DNA of 64,000 bases from Trichomonas vaginalis G3 (taxonomy: Eukaryota > Parabasalia > Trichomonadida > Trichomonadidae): positions 8,648,082 through 8,712,081 of the forward strand of contig NC_067207.1 in NCBI RefSeq assembly GCF_026262505.1, given 5' to 3'. Shown one piece after another: positions 56,904-64,000 of the stretch. The notes beneath the pieces are model-generated. The model saw nothing but the letters and a program-made list of their open reading frames with translations. It had not been told where the DNA came from and did not search any database. Positions within the stretch are counted from its first letter, which is position 1. Every line of letters begins with the position of its first letter. The position numbers and the translations under genes were made by a program.

Positions 56904-57728
56904 TTACTCTTCCTCTTTGAAGTTATCGAAATACTCTGTTATCTTTTCCTTCAGTAGCGGCAAATCTTCTTTGAATGTAAGTATTGTACAACCTTTCATA
57001 TCATAGTGTGTTTGAGGTAACGTATCTTGAACTATCTGTTTAACATCTTCATTTTGTGTCATTGAAATCGGTAAGTTTTCGCGATAGAACCAATTTCTGT
57101 CAGATTTGTAAATCTTAGCTAAGTCGTAAAAGCTTTTGTTGTTTCTTCTGACTAAATGCAACATAACCATATCTCTGTCTTCTTCATTTTCCATCTCTTC
57201 AGTGTAAATCATATACTTATAGTTCTTTTCCTTTCCTTTTGGTACCGAACGTGGTATTCTTTTCTGTATGTTTTTGTCTTTTGCTTCAAGCTTGTTCTCT
57301 AGCTCTTCACGTTCTTGTCTATGAATTTCATCTAACATCATGAAAATATAACAAGCATAGCGAGGTGAAGCCCACATTGCAACAGCATTTACAAGAAGTC
57401 TATGTACATACCAACCTCTCAAACCATTTGGCAAATTTTGACGATTTTCGTACGGAATCTCGACCCTCGGTTTTCCGAGGGTCGCAAACATATGAGGAAA
57501 TTCTTCTAAAAGTTCTTTTGTCTGTTGGTTTTCAAACCAATGGTATGCTTGCTTTGTAGAACGAAGAGCATTCAAAATACTTTGCATTTGGTACATGTCA
57601 TCTTTGACCGAACGAATGAGACGTAACTGTTTGTTAAACTGTATGTACTCGTATTCTTCACTTATGGCTTCATGAACGATAGCAGTTGTTGTGTTCTCTG
57701 TTGTTGACATTTCTGTTCTTACATACAA
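56904..57728 (-). CDS. KilA-N domain protein 1, element C
   Basis: The frame of 272-274 residues is best started MSTTENTTTAIVHEAISEEY by comparison with B. It is almost 90 percent identical to 32657-33484 of B: the KilA-N core WYVHRLLVNAVAMWASPRYA and the C-terminal RIPRSVPKGKEKNYKYMIYT are unchanged in kind. Its coding sequence includes a perfect hairpin, CGACCCTCGG and its complement around TTTT (about 57461-57484), where the B gene has only a partial one. Pieces of this part recur in the intergenic array at 58500-59030. DNA-binding regulator by family. Confidence 0.8.
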   Translation of the reverse strand: MYVRTEMSTTENTTTAIVHEAISEEYEYIQFNKQLRLIRSVKDDMYQMQSILNALRSTKQAYHWFENQQTKELLEEFPHMFATLGKPRVEIPYENRQNLPNGLRGWYVHRLLVNAVAMWASPRYACYIFMMLDEIHRQEREELENKLEAKDKNIQKRIPRSVPKGKEKNYKYMIYTEEMENEEDRDMVMLHLVRRNNKSFYDLAKIYKSDRNWFYRENLPISMTQNEDVKQIVQDTLPQTHYDMKGCTILTFKEDLPLLKEKITEYFDNFKEEE

Positions 57729-57799
57729 AATAAAAAAATAAAAAAAAAATAAAATTAGCGTTATTTTCTATCTTGTATAAAAGACCAAAAATAAACGCT

Positions 57800-58414
57800 T
57801 TACATGTATTTTTCAGCAACTTCGTCAAATACTTTTATAGCTTTGTCGATCTCATCTACTTCAAACGTTTCTTTACCTTTTATGGGAGCACCATACATTT
57901 TCTCAAACTTTTCAAGTAGTTCTGTTTCAGCAGCTCTCATATCATTCACAAACACAACCTTAACTCTATTGACTATACTGTCATATCTTTGAGTTATATT
58001 AAATGTTCTTCCTATCTTATATCTCTTTGTATTGAAGTCCTTCGGTTTCTGAACGATGTAAAGTAAGCCTTCACTGCAACGTTCAGTATCGAATGAACCA
58101 TATGTTATGAAATTATATCCAACAACTGGGTCAATCCAGAACAAAACTACTGGTATAAGACTTTTGTCTATAAGATATGTTCTTGTTCCATAGAATCTTA
58201 CCGATATCATCAGCTCAGGATTTCTTGTCAAAATTTTCTGAGTTGAAGCATTTTTAACCCAGTCGTGTGCTTTCTTTCCTTCAGATAGTGTTAAAATGTC
58301 TGACAAAGAATATTTTTTGTATTTCTTTGAGTATCTTACGTTTAAATCACCTATTCTAACCACTTTGGTGTCATTGTCTATCTTTTTAACTGTTTCAAAC
58401 TCAGTGCTTGTCAT
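57800..58414 (-). CDS. GIY-YIG-like (T5orf172/MUG113) protein, element C
   Basis: The intact 204-residue frame starts MTSTEFETVKKIDNDTKVVR. It is nearly the same as 33573-34202 of B, with GLLYIVQKPKDF, YKIGRT and ETELLEKFEKMYG. The B/C likeness extends into the short intergenic leader (CCAAAAATAAACGCTTTACA), so the KilA-N plus GIY-YIG pair was exchanged as DNA between otherwise distant elements. Nuclease-type domain by family; actual activity unknown. Confidence 0.7.
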   Translation of the reverse strand: MTSTEFETVKKIDNDTKVVRIGDLNVRYSKKYKKYSLSDILTLSEGKKAHDWVKNASTQKILTRNPELMISVRFYGTRTYLIDKSLIPVVLFWIDPVVGYNFITYGSFDTERCSEGLLYIVQKPKDFNTKRYKIGRTFNITQRYDSIVNRVKVVFVNDMRAAETELLEKFEKMYGAPIKGKETFEVDEIDKAIKVFDEVAEKYM

Positions 58415-58479
58415 TTCCTGTCTTTACATACAAAATAAAAAAAAATATTTTAAAAAAACTAGCGTTAATTTTATTTTTT

Positions 58480-59040
58480 CTATCTTGTATAAAAGATATG
58501 ATTTCAGGGATTTTTTTGACGATTTTCATGAGTTTTAGGCGACCAGGATTTTTCCCCTACTCGCATTTTTTCACTGTTTTCATAGAGTTTTTTTACGATT
58601 TTCATGAGTTTTAGGCGACTACGGTTTTTAACGTACTCGCATTTTTTCACGATTTTCATGAGTTTTAGGCGACCCCGAAAAAAACCGGGGTCGCAATTTT
58701 TTCACGATTTTCGTACGGAATCTCTATCCTCGGTTTTTCGAGGGTAGCATTTTTTCACGATTTTCATGTGTTTTTTTTACGATTTTCGTACGGAATCTCG
58801 ACCCGCGGTTTTCTACCGGTCGCAAACATATGAGGAAATTCATGAAATTTGGTCATTTTTTCATGATTTCAGGGATTTTTTTTACGAAGAGTAAAAGTTC
58901 ACTTCGTCAAAAAAATACAGTTATATCATGAAATTTGGTCATTTTTTCATGATTTCATAGAGTTTTATGCAAGGCCGAAAAAAGTCGGGGTAGCAAACAT
59001 ATGAGGAAATTCATGAAATTTGGTCATTTTACTCAGCAAA
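58480..59040. repeat. Hairpin array seeded with KilA-N gene pieces, element C
   Basis: At least eight degenerate units share TTTTTCACGATTTTCATGAG with AGTTTTAGGCGAC, and several carry a hairpin with a different stem: GCGACCCCG with CGGGGTCGC (about 58668-58694), CTATCCTCG with CGAGGGTAG (about 58725-58748). Three units contain GTACGGAATCTC or GCAAACATATGAGGAAATTC, which lie next to the hairpin in the coding sequence of KilA-N gene 1 (57448-57505). No gene is seen. Confidence 0.8.
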
Positions 59041-59049
59041 AATATATTT

Positions 59050-60070
59050 AGATCTAACCAGGTCCCTCGGTCCCTCGGTCCCTCGGTCAAATGAACTTCT
59101 CTGAAAAAGTGTGACAACATGACATTTTGACAACAGTCCAGGAAATAGACTTCTTCGTATATGTTTTTGTTGAGATTTCTTCGTCAATGAGCGTAAATCA
59201 GACAAAAATGAGTTTTGGTTGAAAAAACAGGTGGAGCCACTTTTGGCTCGACCTCAAAACAAGCATTTTGTGAAGAATATACCAACCGCCGGAATTCCGC
59301 GGGTTGCTTTTTATACAAAACATTGACGTTCATGTTTGACAAAACAAGCATTTCGTGAAGAATATACCACCTGCCGGAATTCCGCGGGGTGCTTTTTATA
59401 CAAAACATTGACGATGAAAGTCTCAACAAAACAAGCATTTCGTGAAGAATATACCAACCGCCGGAATTCCGCGGGTTGCTTTTTATACAAAACATTGACG
59501 TTCATGTTTGACAAAACAAGCATTTCGTGAAGAATATACCACCTGCCGGAATTCCGCGGGTTGCTTTTTATACAAAACATTGACGTTCATGTTTGACAAA
59601 ACAAGCATTTCGTGAAGAATATACCACCTGCCGGAATTCCGGCGGGTGCTTTTTTTATACAAAATTCAACGGGTGAAAGAATACGATGAAGAAGTCATGA
59701 CAAAACATAGACAAGAAAGTTCATGAGAAATTAGATGAAGAAGTCTTGACAAAACAAGCATTTTGTGAAGAATATACCACCTGCCGGAATTCCGGCGGTT
59801 GCTTTTTATACAAAACATTGACGATGAAAGTCTTGACAAAACAAGCATTTCGTGAAGAATATACCACCTGCCGGAATTCCGGCAGGTGCTTTTTTTATAC
59901 AAAACATTGACGAAGAAGTCTATTTCCTGTGTTGTTGTCAAAATGTCATGTTGTCACACTTTTTCAGAGAAGTTAAAATGACCTGGTGACCGAGTGACCT
60001 GGTGACGTAGTGACACCTAAAAACCATCTACCCTAAAATATATTTTTGCCGAATTCAATAAAAAAAATGG
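59050..60070. repeat. Array of variable EcoRI-core palindromes, left of KilA-N gene 2
   Basis: Seven units of about 85 bp run from 59250 to 59910. Each has GTGAAGAATATACC, a G+C-rich palindrome centred on GGAATTCC, then GCTTTTTATACAAAACATTG. The stems differ between units, yet some stay fully self-complementary (for example half-stem CACCTGCCGG at 59863). The array is enclosed by inverted copies of TGACAACATGACATTTTGAC (about 59100-59135 and 59935-59975). One unit carries AGTTCATGAGAAATTAGATG from KilA-N gene 2. Short TCCCTCGG and GTGACCTG repeats lie at the outer edges. No gene. Confidence 0.9.
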
Positions 60071-60075
60071 TTCAT

Positions 60076-60738
60076 TTACTCACAATATTTTTGTACAAAA
60101 GGACCCCAACCTTTTAACCTCTCTTCTGCAGCTTCTAATGAAACTTTAGCGAGTTCATATTCTCTAAATTCTCTCTTTAAATCTTCTTGTTCCCATTGGT
60201 CTAGTTCGTATGGAGAGTCTCTATAACCAGAACATATCTCACGTTCATGTTCTATTTGTTTTTCATGCATTTTTCTAACTTCTTCTTCGAACAAAGGTTT
60301 AGCATTCTCTGCTGTATCTTCAAGTTCTTCTTCATCTAATTTCTCATGAACTTTCTTGTCTATGGAGTCCAAAATTTTTCCAACTGCTATGCAATATTTT
60401 GGAGAAGCCCACATTGCTATATAGTTTGTAAGTCTTGGGTCTACATACATTCCTCTAACCTGTTTGATTTCATCGGGAATTCCTGCATTAACATTGTATA
60501 AAAAGCAACCCGCGGAATTCCGCGGGTTGGTATATTCTTCACAAAATGCCTTAAAATACTCTTCCCAGGACTTATTTTCCAACAACCTTCTAAAGTCTTT
60601 CCTAAACTGCTGACACATATTTGTTGCATTTATATAACCATCCTTGTCTCTACGTAAGACTTCAATACCGTTATAGGTGCCTTTTGTGAATGTTTCGCCA
60701 TTAGATTTGTTCGTGAACGTTTTTGCTTCGACTGTCAT
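60076..60738 (-). CDS. KilA-N domain protein 2 with in-frame palindromic insert, element C
   Basis: The intact 220-residue frame starts MTVEAKTFTNKSNGETFTKG. The KilA-N domain is classic: DGYINATNMCQQFRKDFRRL, then VRGMYVDPRLTNYIAMWASP. Between them the residues CEEYTNPRNSAGCFLYN are coded by a palindromic unit of the flanking arrays (about 60487-60551, with the core CCGCGGAATTCCGCGG), in the opposite orientation to the array copies. Other KilA-N proteins have a loop here, so the insert is probably tolerated. A charged helical tail follows. DNA-binding regulator by family. Confidence 0.75.
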   Translation of the reverse strand: MTVEAKTFTNKSNGETFTKGTYNGIEVLRRDKDGYINATNMCQQFRKDFRRLLENKSWEEYFKAFCEEYTNPRNSAGCFLYNVNAGIPDEIKQVRGMYVDPRLTNYIAMWASPKYCIAVGKILDSIDKKVHEKLDEEELEDTAENAKPLFEEEVRKMHEKQIEHEREICSGYRDSPYELDQWEQEDLKREFREYELAKVSLEAAEERLKGWGPFVQKYCE

Positions 60739-60769
60739 ACTGTTCTTACAATAAAAATAAAAAAATATT

Positions 60770-61290
60770 TTTTGGTGGGACGTCGGACATTCGTTTGTGG
60801 CTTAACCGTCGGACATTCGTTTGTGGCTTAACCGTCGGACATTCGTTTGTGGCTCGACCTCAAAACAAGCATTTTGTGAAGAATATACCAACCGCCGGAA
60901 TTCCGGCGGTTGCTTTTTTATACAAAATTCAACGGGTGAAAGAATACGATGAAGAAGTCATGACAAAACATTTACGTTCATGTTTGACAAAACATTTACG
61001 ATGAAAGTCTCAACAAAACAAGCATTTTGTGAAGAATATACCACCCCGCGGAATTCCGGCGGTTGCTTTTTTATACAAAACATATACGATGAAATCATGG
61101 CAAAACAAGCATTTCGTGAAGAATATACCACCCCGCGGAATTCCGCGGGGTGCTTTTTATACAAAACATTGACGATGAAAGTCTATCTCCTGTGTTGTTG
61201 TCAAAATGTCATGTTGTCACACTTTTTCAGAGAAGTTAAAATGACCGAGTGACCGAGTGACCGAGTGACCTGGTGAGATCTAAAATATAT
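60770..61290. repeat. Repeat arrays right of KilA-N gene 2, element C
   Basis: Three units of 29 bp with GTCGGACATTCGTTTGTGGC lie at 60778-60855. Then three palindromic units like those at 59250-59910 follow (about 60860-60930, 61010-61085, 61100-61165), with cores from half-stems AACCGCCGG and CACCCCGCGG. The array ends with ATGTCATGTTGTCACACTTT and GTGACCGA repeats, as on the left side of the gene. No gene is seen. Confidence 0.85.
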
Positions 61291-61293
61291 TTT

Positions 61294-62154
61294 TCAGTAC
61301 TTTTTCAGCACTTTTCCGTAGTTGTATATGAAAGACAATTCGAGATAAAAGTCATAGTACAATGGAAGAATATGCTGCACACCGTTTGTTGTGAACCAAA
61401 CTTGAAAGTCAGAGAAACTGTTACTAGGTGGTTCGTAGAATTTAGAAGCAAAGTCATAAAAGTCCTTACCGATACAAAGAAAACTGTTGTTGCTTGAACT
61501 GAAACTTGCATGACATATAACATTTTGAGGGTCGAACACGTTTCTATAAACTGTCAAATCTGCTGGTGGGAGTATAAATTTAAACGGACCGTCAGGTGGC
61601 AATGGTTCGTTCTGGTTTAGTAACCGAAGAAATTGCGCCCAAGAACGTTTGTCTACTCCCCAATATAAAAACTCTGTATCTCTTGGAGGGTTAATTTCAA
61701 TCTTTTGAAATGAAACGGTGGAGTTCATCTTGTCGTATTCTAGTTTTAGATAGTATGTTCCATTTAGTAAAGAGTCGTATTTTTCTTGAAATTCCCAGTA
61801 GTATTTGTTCATTTGAGTTTGAAAGTCATTTAGAGTTTTCTCAAGACTTTCGTCTGAACGAATTGTAAAGATTTTCATTTCGTCAAATTTTTCTATTAGA
61901 CCATCAGAGCCTTTATACTGACCATGAAAATATACTGCGAACATAAAAGCGTTAGTTCTATTTGAAAACAAAACTCTTCTAAATCCTATTGCCTTTGCAT
62001 CTGAAGGACTTTGAAGCCAGCGAATTGGATAGTCAAATCTGTAAGATCCGGATGAAATTTCTTCATCTGATATAGTCCTACCAGCGTTTGTAAAGATATA
62101 GTCTAACGGTTTTGTATCTGCTACTTTTGTTCTTTGTTTTTCAACCTGAAGCAT
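61294..62154 (-). CDS. Minor capsid-like protein, element C
   Basis: The intact 286-residue frame starts MLQVEKQRTKVADTKPLDYI. The segment YRFDYPIRWLQSPSDAKAIG then FRRVLFSNRTNAFMF corresponds to EYPRHWVEYVGGEKAIEIRQ and VRSIPAGRTILL of the B gene 43002-43862, which has the same length. So it is the C version of minor capsid-like protein 2. It is beta-rich without membrane segments. Penton-type role inferred. It lies downstream of PolB on the same strand. Confidence 0.65.
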   Translation of the reverse strand: MLQVEKQRTKVADTKPLDYIFTNAGRTISDEEISSGSYRFDYPIRWLQSPSDAKAIGFRRVLFSNRTNAFMFAVYFHGQYKGSDGLIEKFDEMKIFTIRSDESLEKTLNDFQTQMNKYYWEFQEKYDSLLNGTYYLKLEYDKMNSTVSFQKIEINPPRDTEFLYWGVDKRSWAQFLRLLNQNEPLPPDGPFKFILPPADLTVYRNVFDPQNVICHASFSSSNNSFLCIGKDFYDFASKFYEPPSNSFSDFQVWFTTNGVQHILPLYYDFYLELSFIYNYGKVLKKY

Positions 62155-62210
62155 TTTATATATGTAAAAATATACTGTTTTAAAAACGTTTTAAAATGGT
62201 ATGCCATTTT

Positions 62211-64000
62211 TTATTTCATGCAATGTTTAACTATTTCACCATCTTCTTTAACACCCCAGTACTTACGCTTGGAGAGGACATGAACTTCGGAAAATACCTT
62301 GTCTAGCTTAAAACAGCCCATTTTCTCACCGACTAAACCCATTTCAATGAGTTTGTTGTATCCTTCCTCGTTCGTCATGAGTGCATCGATGTTCTCATAG
62401 TATACCTTCACTTTGGATTTAACCTCTGAGAAAAATTTGTTGTAGTTGTCGAGGACTGCCTTTGCGAACTGAGGATAGGACCAATGTTCGACAATAGGTT
62501 TTACTGTGGTTACTGAGCCACCTTGACCTTCGGTGAACTCGTATTTCAAAACAAAAGGGGAGAACCTTTCAACAAAGTTGTCGACCTTCTCATAGTGTTT
62601 ACTCTTCATCTTTTGAGGTTTCTTAATGGAATATCCCCATGTCGAATTCATAAGCAATTTGATTGTCATTGCAAGTTTGGGGTTTGAAGCTTTCCTAATA
62701 TCATAGAGTTGTTGTATGACCTTTCCAACTGTATAGTTCCTTCCCGGGAACTCGCCATTTTCGTTTGGAATTCCAGTTGGAATATATTGGACGAACCTCA
62801 TGTACGCAGCGTTAAGGTCGACATAGTATATCTTTTCGTTTGAGTCGAACTTGTCGCATCCAATCGGCCCGGTTCGTGGAAATTCAAGTGAGTCTCTTAT
62901 CTTTTGAGAAACCTCGCCTGTTATCTCATAAACATCGTCGAAGCAACCTGTTTCATATAAAACCTTCTGACCTAGCTCAGATGCTCTCCAATACAATTTG
63001 ACGTCGATTGGATTTCTCAATGGAAGTTTGTTTATAGCATCTTGAAGTTCTTGCAACCTCATTGGAAGTTCTTCTGGTTCAGGTTGGTATCCGAACAATC
63101 CAACTCCTTTTGGAGCTGTGTACTTCTTTTGTGCTAGAACTTTGTCCGGAACAACTTTTGGTCTTACCAACAATGAAAAGTTTGTTTCGTCTTTTGGTAC
63201 AAAAGTTTCTGTCAGCTTGTCATCTGGAATTGGTTCCAACAAGCCTTTCTCGAAAAGAATGTTAACAGCTCTGACAATGTTGCATTTGCCTTTTCCGAAC
63301 AATGGGTTTGTAAGACTTTCGTTCAACATGAAGTGGTTGTGGACAAGTACAATCTTCAACCATGGCAATTTGAAGTCAACAACATAGTCATCGTGCGAAG
63401 AACCTTTAGCTGTAGGTATGTTGACTCGGATATTGACATTTGCCAACGGTGCAATTTTTGTCAATTGACTTCTGAGAATGTACCTTGTTTTCACACATGA
63501 CTCAAGATACTTCATTTTCTCATCTGTAACAAGACCAGAGTTCCTGAGACATGTAAGAATACAAGGTTCATTGACAATTTTTTCAATTGAATTGTAAATT
63601 CCATACCTTGTCAAGTCAATGTCAGACTTGTTTATGAACGGGAAATACCCAGCATGTTGTCTGACTGCTTGAGGGTTGGGTTGGTACCATTCGAACTTCA
63701 CGCTTGCAATTCCTTCAATTGCATTCAAAATATCTGAGTCGGAGTCAAACATTTGTTCTCTCTTTGTAGTCTTGAAAGCGTCAAGAAGCATTGCGGCTGT
63801 TGCGACATTGCCATGCGCATAGTATATATGACCATCTAAATCTGTTACGGTTAGTCTGAGATTGTATCCTTTCTTATTTCCGTCTTGAATTGCAGCAAGT
63901 ACTCCCATGAAGCCTTCTTTGTTCTTTCCTTCGTCAAAGTTTACTGTAAAGGTTCGACCAGATGTAATTTGACTTCTAACTTCACGATACTTCTCATATG
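62211..64000 (-). CDS. Family B DNA polymerase, element C (5' end outside window)
   Basis: The frame is open from the window edge (reading YEKYREVRSQITSGR and on to EGFMGVLAAIQDGN) to a stop at 62211, so the ATG at 63908 is not necessarily the start. Polymerase motifs are visible: motif A-like YYVDLNAAYMRFV, motif B-like KLLMNSTWGYS, motif C-like VYYENIDALMTN, and a closing KRKYWGV. It differs strongly from the PolB of A and B, which have classical DFDAVSLYPS and YSDTDS forms. It is a separate lineage of viral or protein-primed PolB. Codon use looks slightly richer in G+C than in neighbours. Confidence 0.75.
   Translation of the reverse strand, partial: YEKYREVRSQITSGRTFTVNFDEGKNKEGFMGVLAAIQDGNKKGYNLRLTVTDLDGHIYYAHGNVATAAMLLDAFKTTKREQMFDSDSDILNAIEGIASVKFEWYQPNPQAVRQHAGYFPFINKSDIDLTRYGIYNSIEKIVNEPCILTCLRNSGLVTDEKMKYLESCVKTRYILRSQLTKIAPLANVNIRVNIPTAKGSSHDDYVVDFKLPWLKIVLVHNHFMLNESLTNPLFGKGKCNIVRAVNILFEKGLLEPIPDDKLTETFVPKDETNFSLLVRPKVVPDKVLAQKKYTAPKGVGLFGYQPEPEELPMRLQELQDAINKLPLRNPIDVKLYWRASELGQKVLYETGCFDDVYEITGEVSQKIRDSLEFPRTGPIGCDKFDSNEKIYYVDLNAAYMRFVQYIPTGIPNENGEFPGRNYTVGKVIQQLYDIRKASNPKLAMTIKLLMNSTWGYSIKKPQKMKSKHYEKVDNFVERFSPFVLKYEFTEGQGGSVTTVKPIVEHWSYPQFAKAVLDNYNKFFSEVKSKVKVYYENIDALMTNEEGYNKLIEMGLVGEKMGCFKLDKVFSEVHVLSKRKYWGVKEDGEIVKHCMK

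Larger units (their letters stand above)
46501..64000. mobile_element. Maverick/Polinton element C (left part; runs off the window)
   Basis: This is a Maverick of a different lineage from A and B: its major capsid, ATPase and PolB match theirs only in motif, and it has a D5-like SF3 helicase. The left end is placed at 46501, where AGGTATTGGGG follows the A-run and is followed by a nested hairpin; this is inferred. The right end, and any integrase, are outside the window. About six breaks are visible. It contains extensive palindromic arrays around two KilA-N genes. Confidence 0.8.

Noticed and set aside
59184-59580. Frames reading CIKSNPRNSGRWYILHEMLV and similar
   Set aside because: They are translations of the palindromic array. 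Only the copy within the KilA-N gene is part of a supported gene.
59240-59910. CRISPR-like array
   Set aside because: Units are palindrome-centred with nearly constant spacers and variable stems, not constant repeats with unique spacers, and there are no cas genes; the host is eukaryotic.

Overview
The window is an AT-rich eukaryotic stretch made almost entirely of Maverick/Polinton (virus-like) elements, with short host islands between them. The density and gene content of the elements, intron-free compact genes, standard stop codons and a TCAYTYA-like initiator just before one ATG (near 46573) all suggest a parabasalid such as Trichomonas. That assignment is inference, because no rRNA or host marker gene is present.

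Layout. (1) 1-650: A+T-rich flank with no gene seen. (2) Element A, about 650-19490: an old, broken Maverick with roughly nine visible breaks. It holds a jelly-roll-like minor capsid gene, packaging ATPase, small structural genes, a fibre gene with an integrase remnant, a cassette gene, a protein-primed DNA polymerase B, an HNH endonuclease and the major capsid module. It also carries two non-autonomous DNA transposons (1900-2640 and 10060-10852) and a tRNA-like or SINE-like segment near 9365-9440. (3) Host island 19491-22988: a frameshifted gene of unknown function, a 723-bp inverted-repeat element, and a zinc-finger/transposase-like ORF. (4) Element B, 22989-45454: a 22.5-kb Maverick inserted near the 3' end of that ORF. 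It has near-identical terminal inverted repeats of about 845 bp and a 5-6 bp target duplication (TTAGG/TTAGGA), so it looks young, but it has about ten visible breaks in its genes. (5) Host island 45455-46500 with an HTH-type, lysine-rich ORF. (6) Element C, about 46501 to beyond 64000: a different Maverick lineage. It has its own major capsid protein, a D5-like SF3 helicase, its own ATPase and a divergent polymerase B that runs off the right edge. About six breaks are visible.

How the genes fit together. Each element carries a replication set (PolB; also helicase in C), a packaging set (A32-like ATPase), a particle set (double jelly-roll major capsid, minor capsid relatives, fibre with a phage-like collar domain in A and B), and accessory KilA-N and GIY-YIG genes. 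A complete-looking integrase is seen only in B. A and B share gene content, but the capsid module is inverted between them. The KilA-N plus GIY-YIG pair is nearly the same in B and C although their capsid genes hardly match, which implies exchange between lineages.

Most unusual content. Small GC-rich hairpin elements occur both between genes and in frame inside genes: in polymerase and fibre of B, a structural gene of A and a KilA-N gene of C. All three KilA-N genes are bordered by arrays that mix palindromes with short pieces of the neighbouring KilA-N gene. The palindromes in the C array vary in sequence while some copies keep perfect self-complementarity. This resembles in principle the protein-coding palindromic elements of Rickettsia and is the best candidate here for something undescribed.
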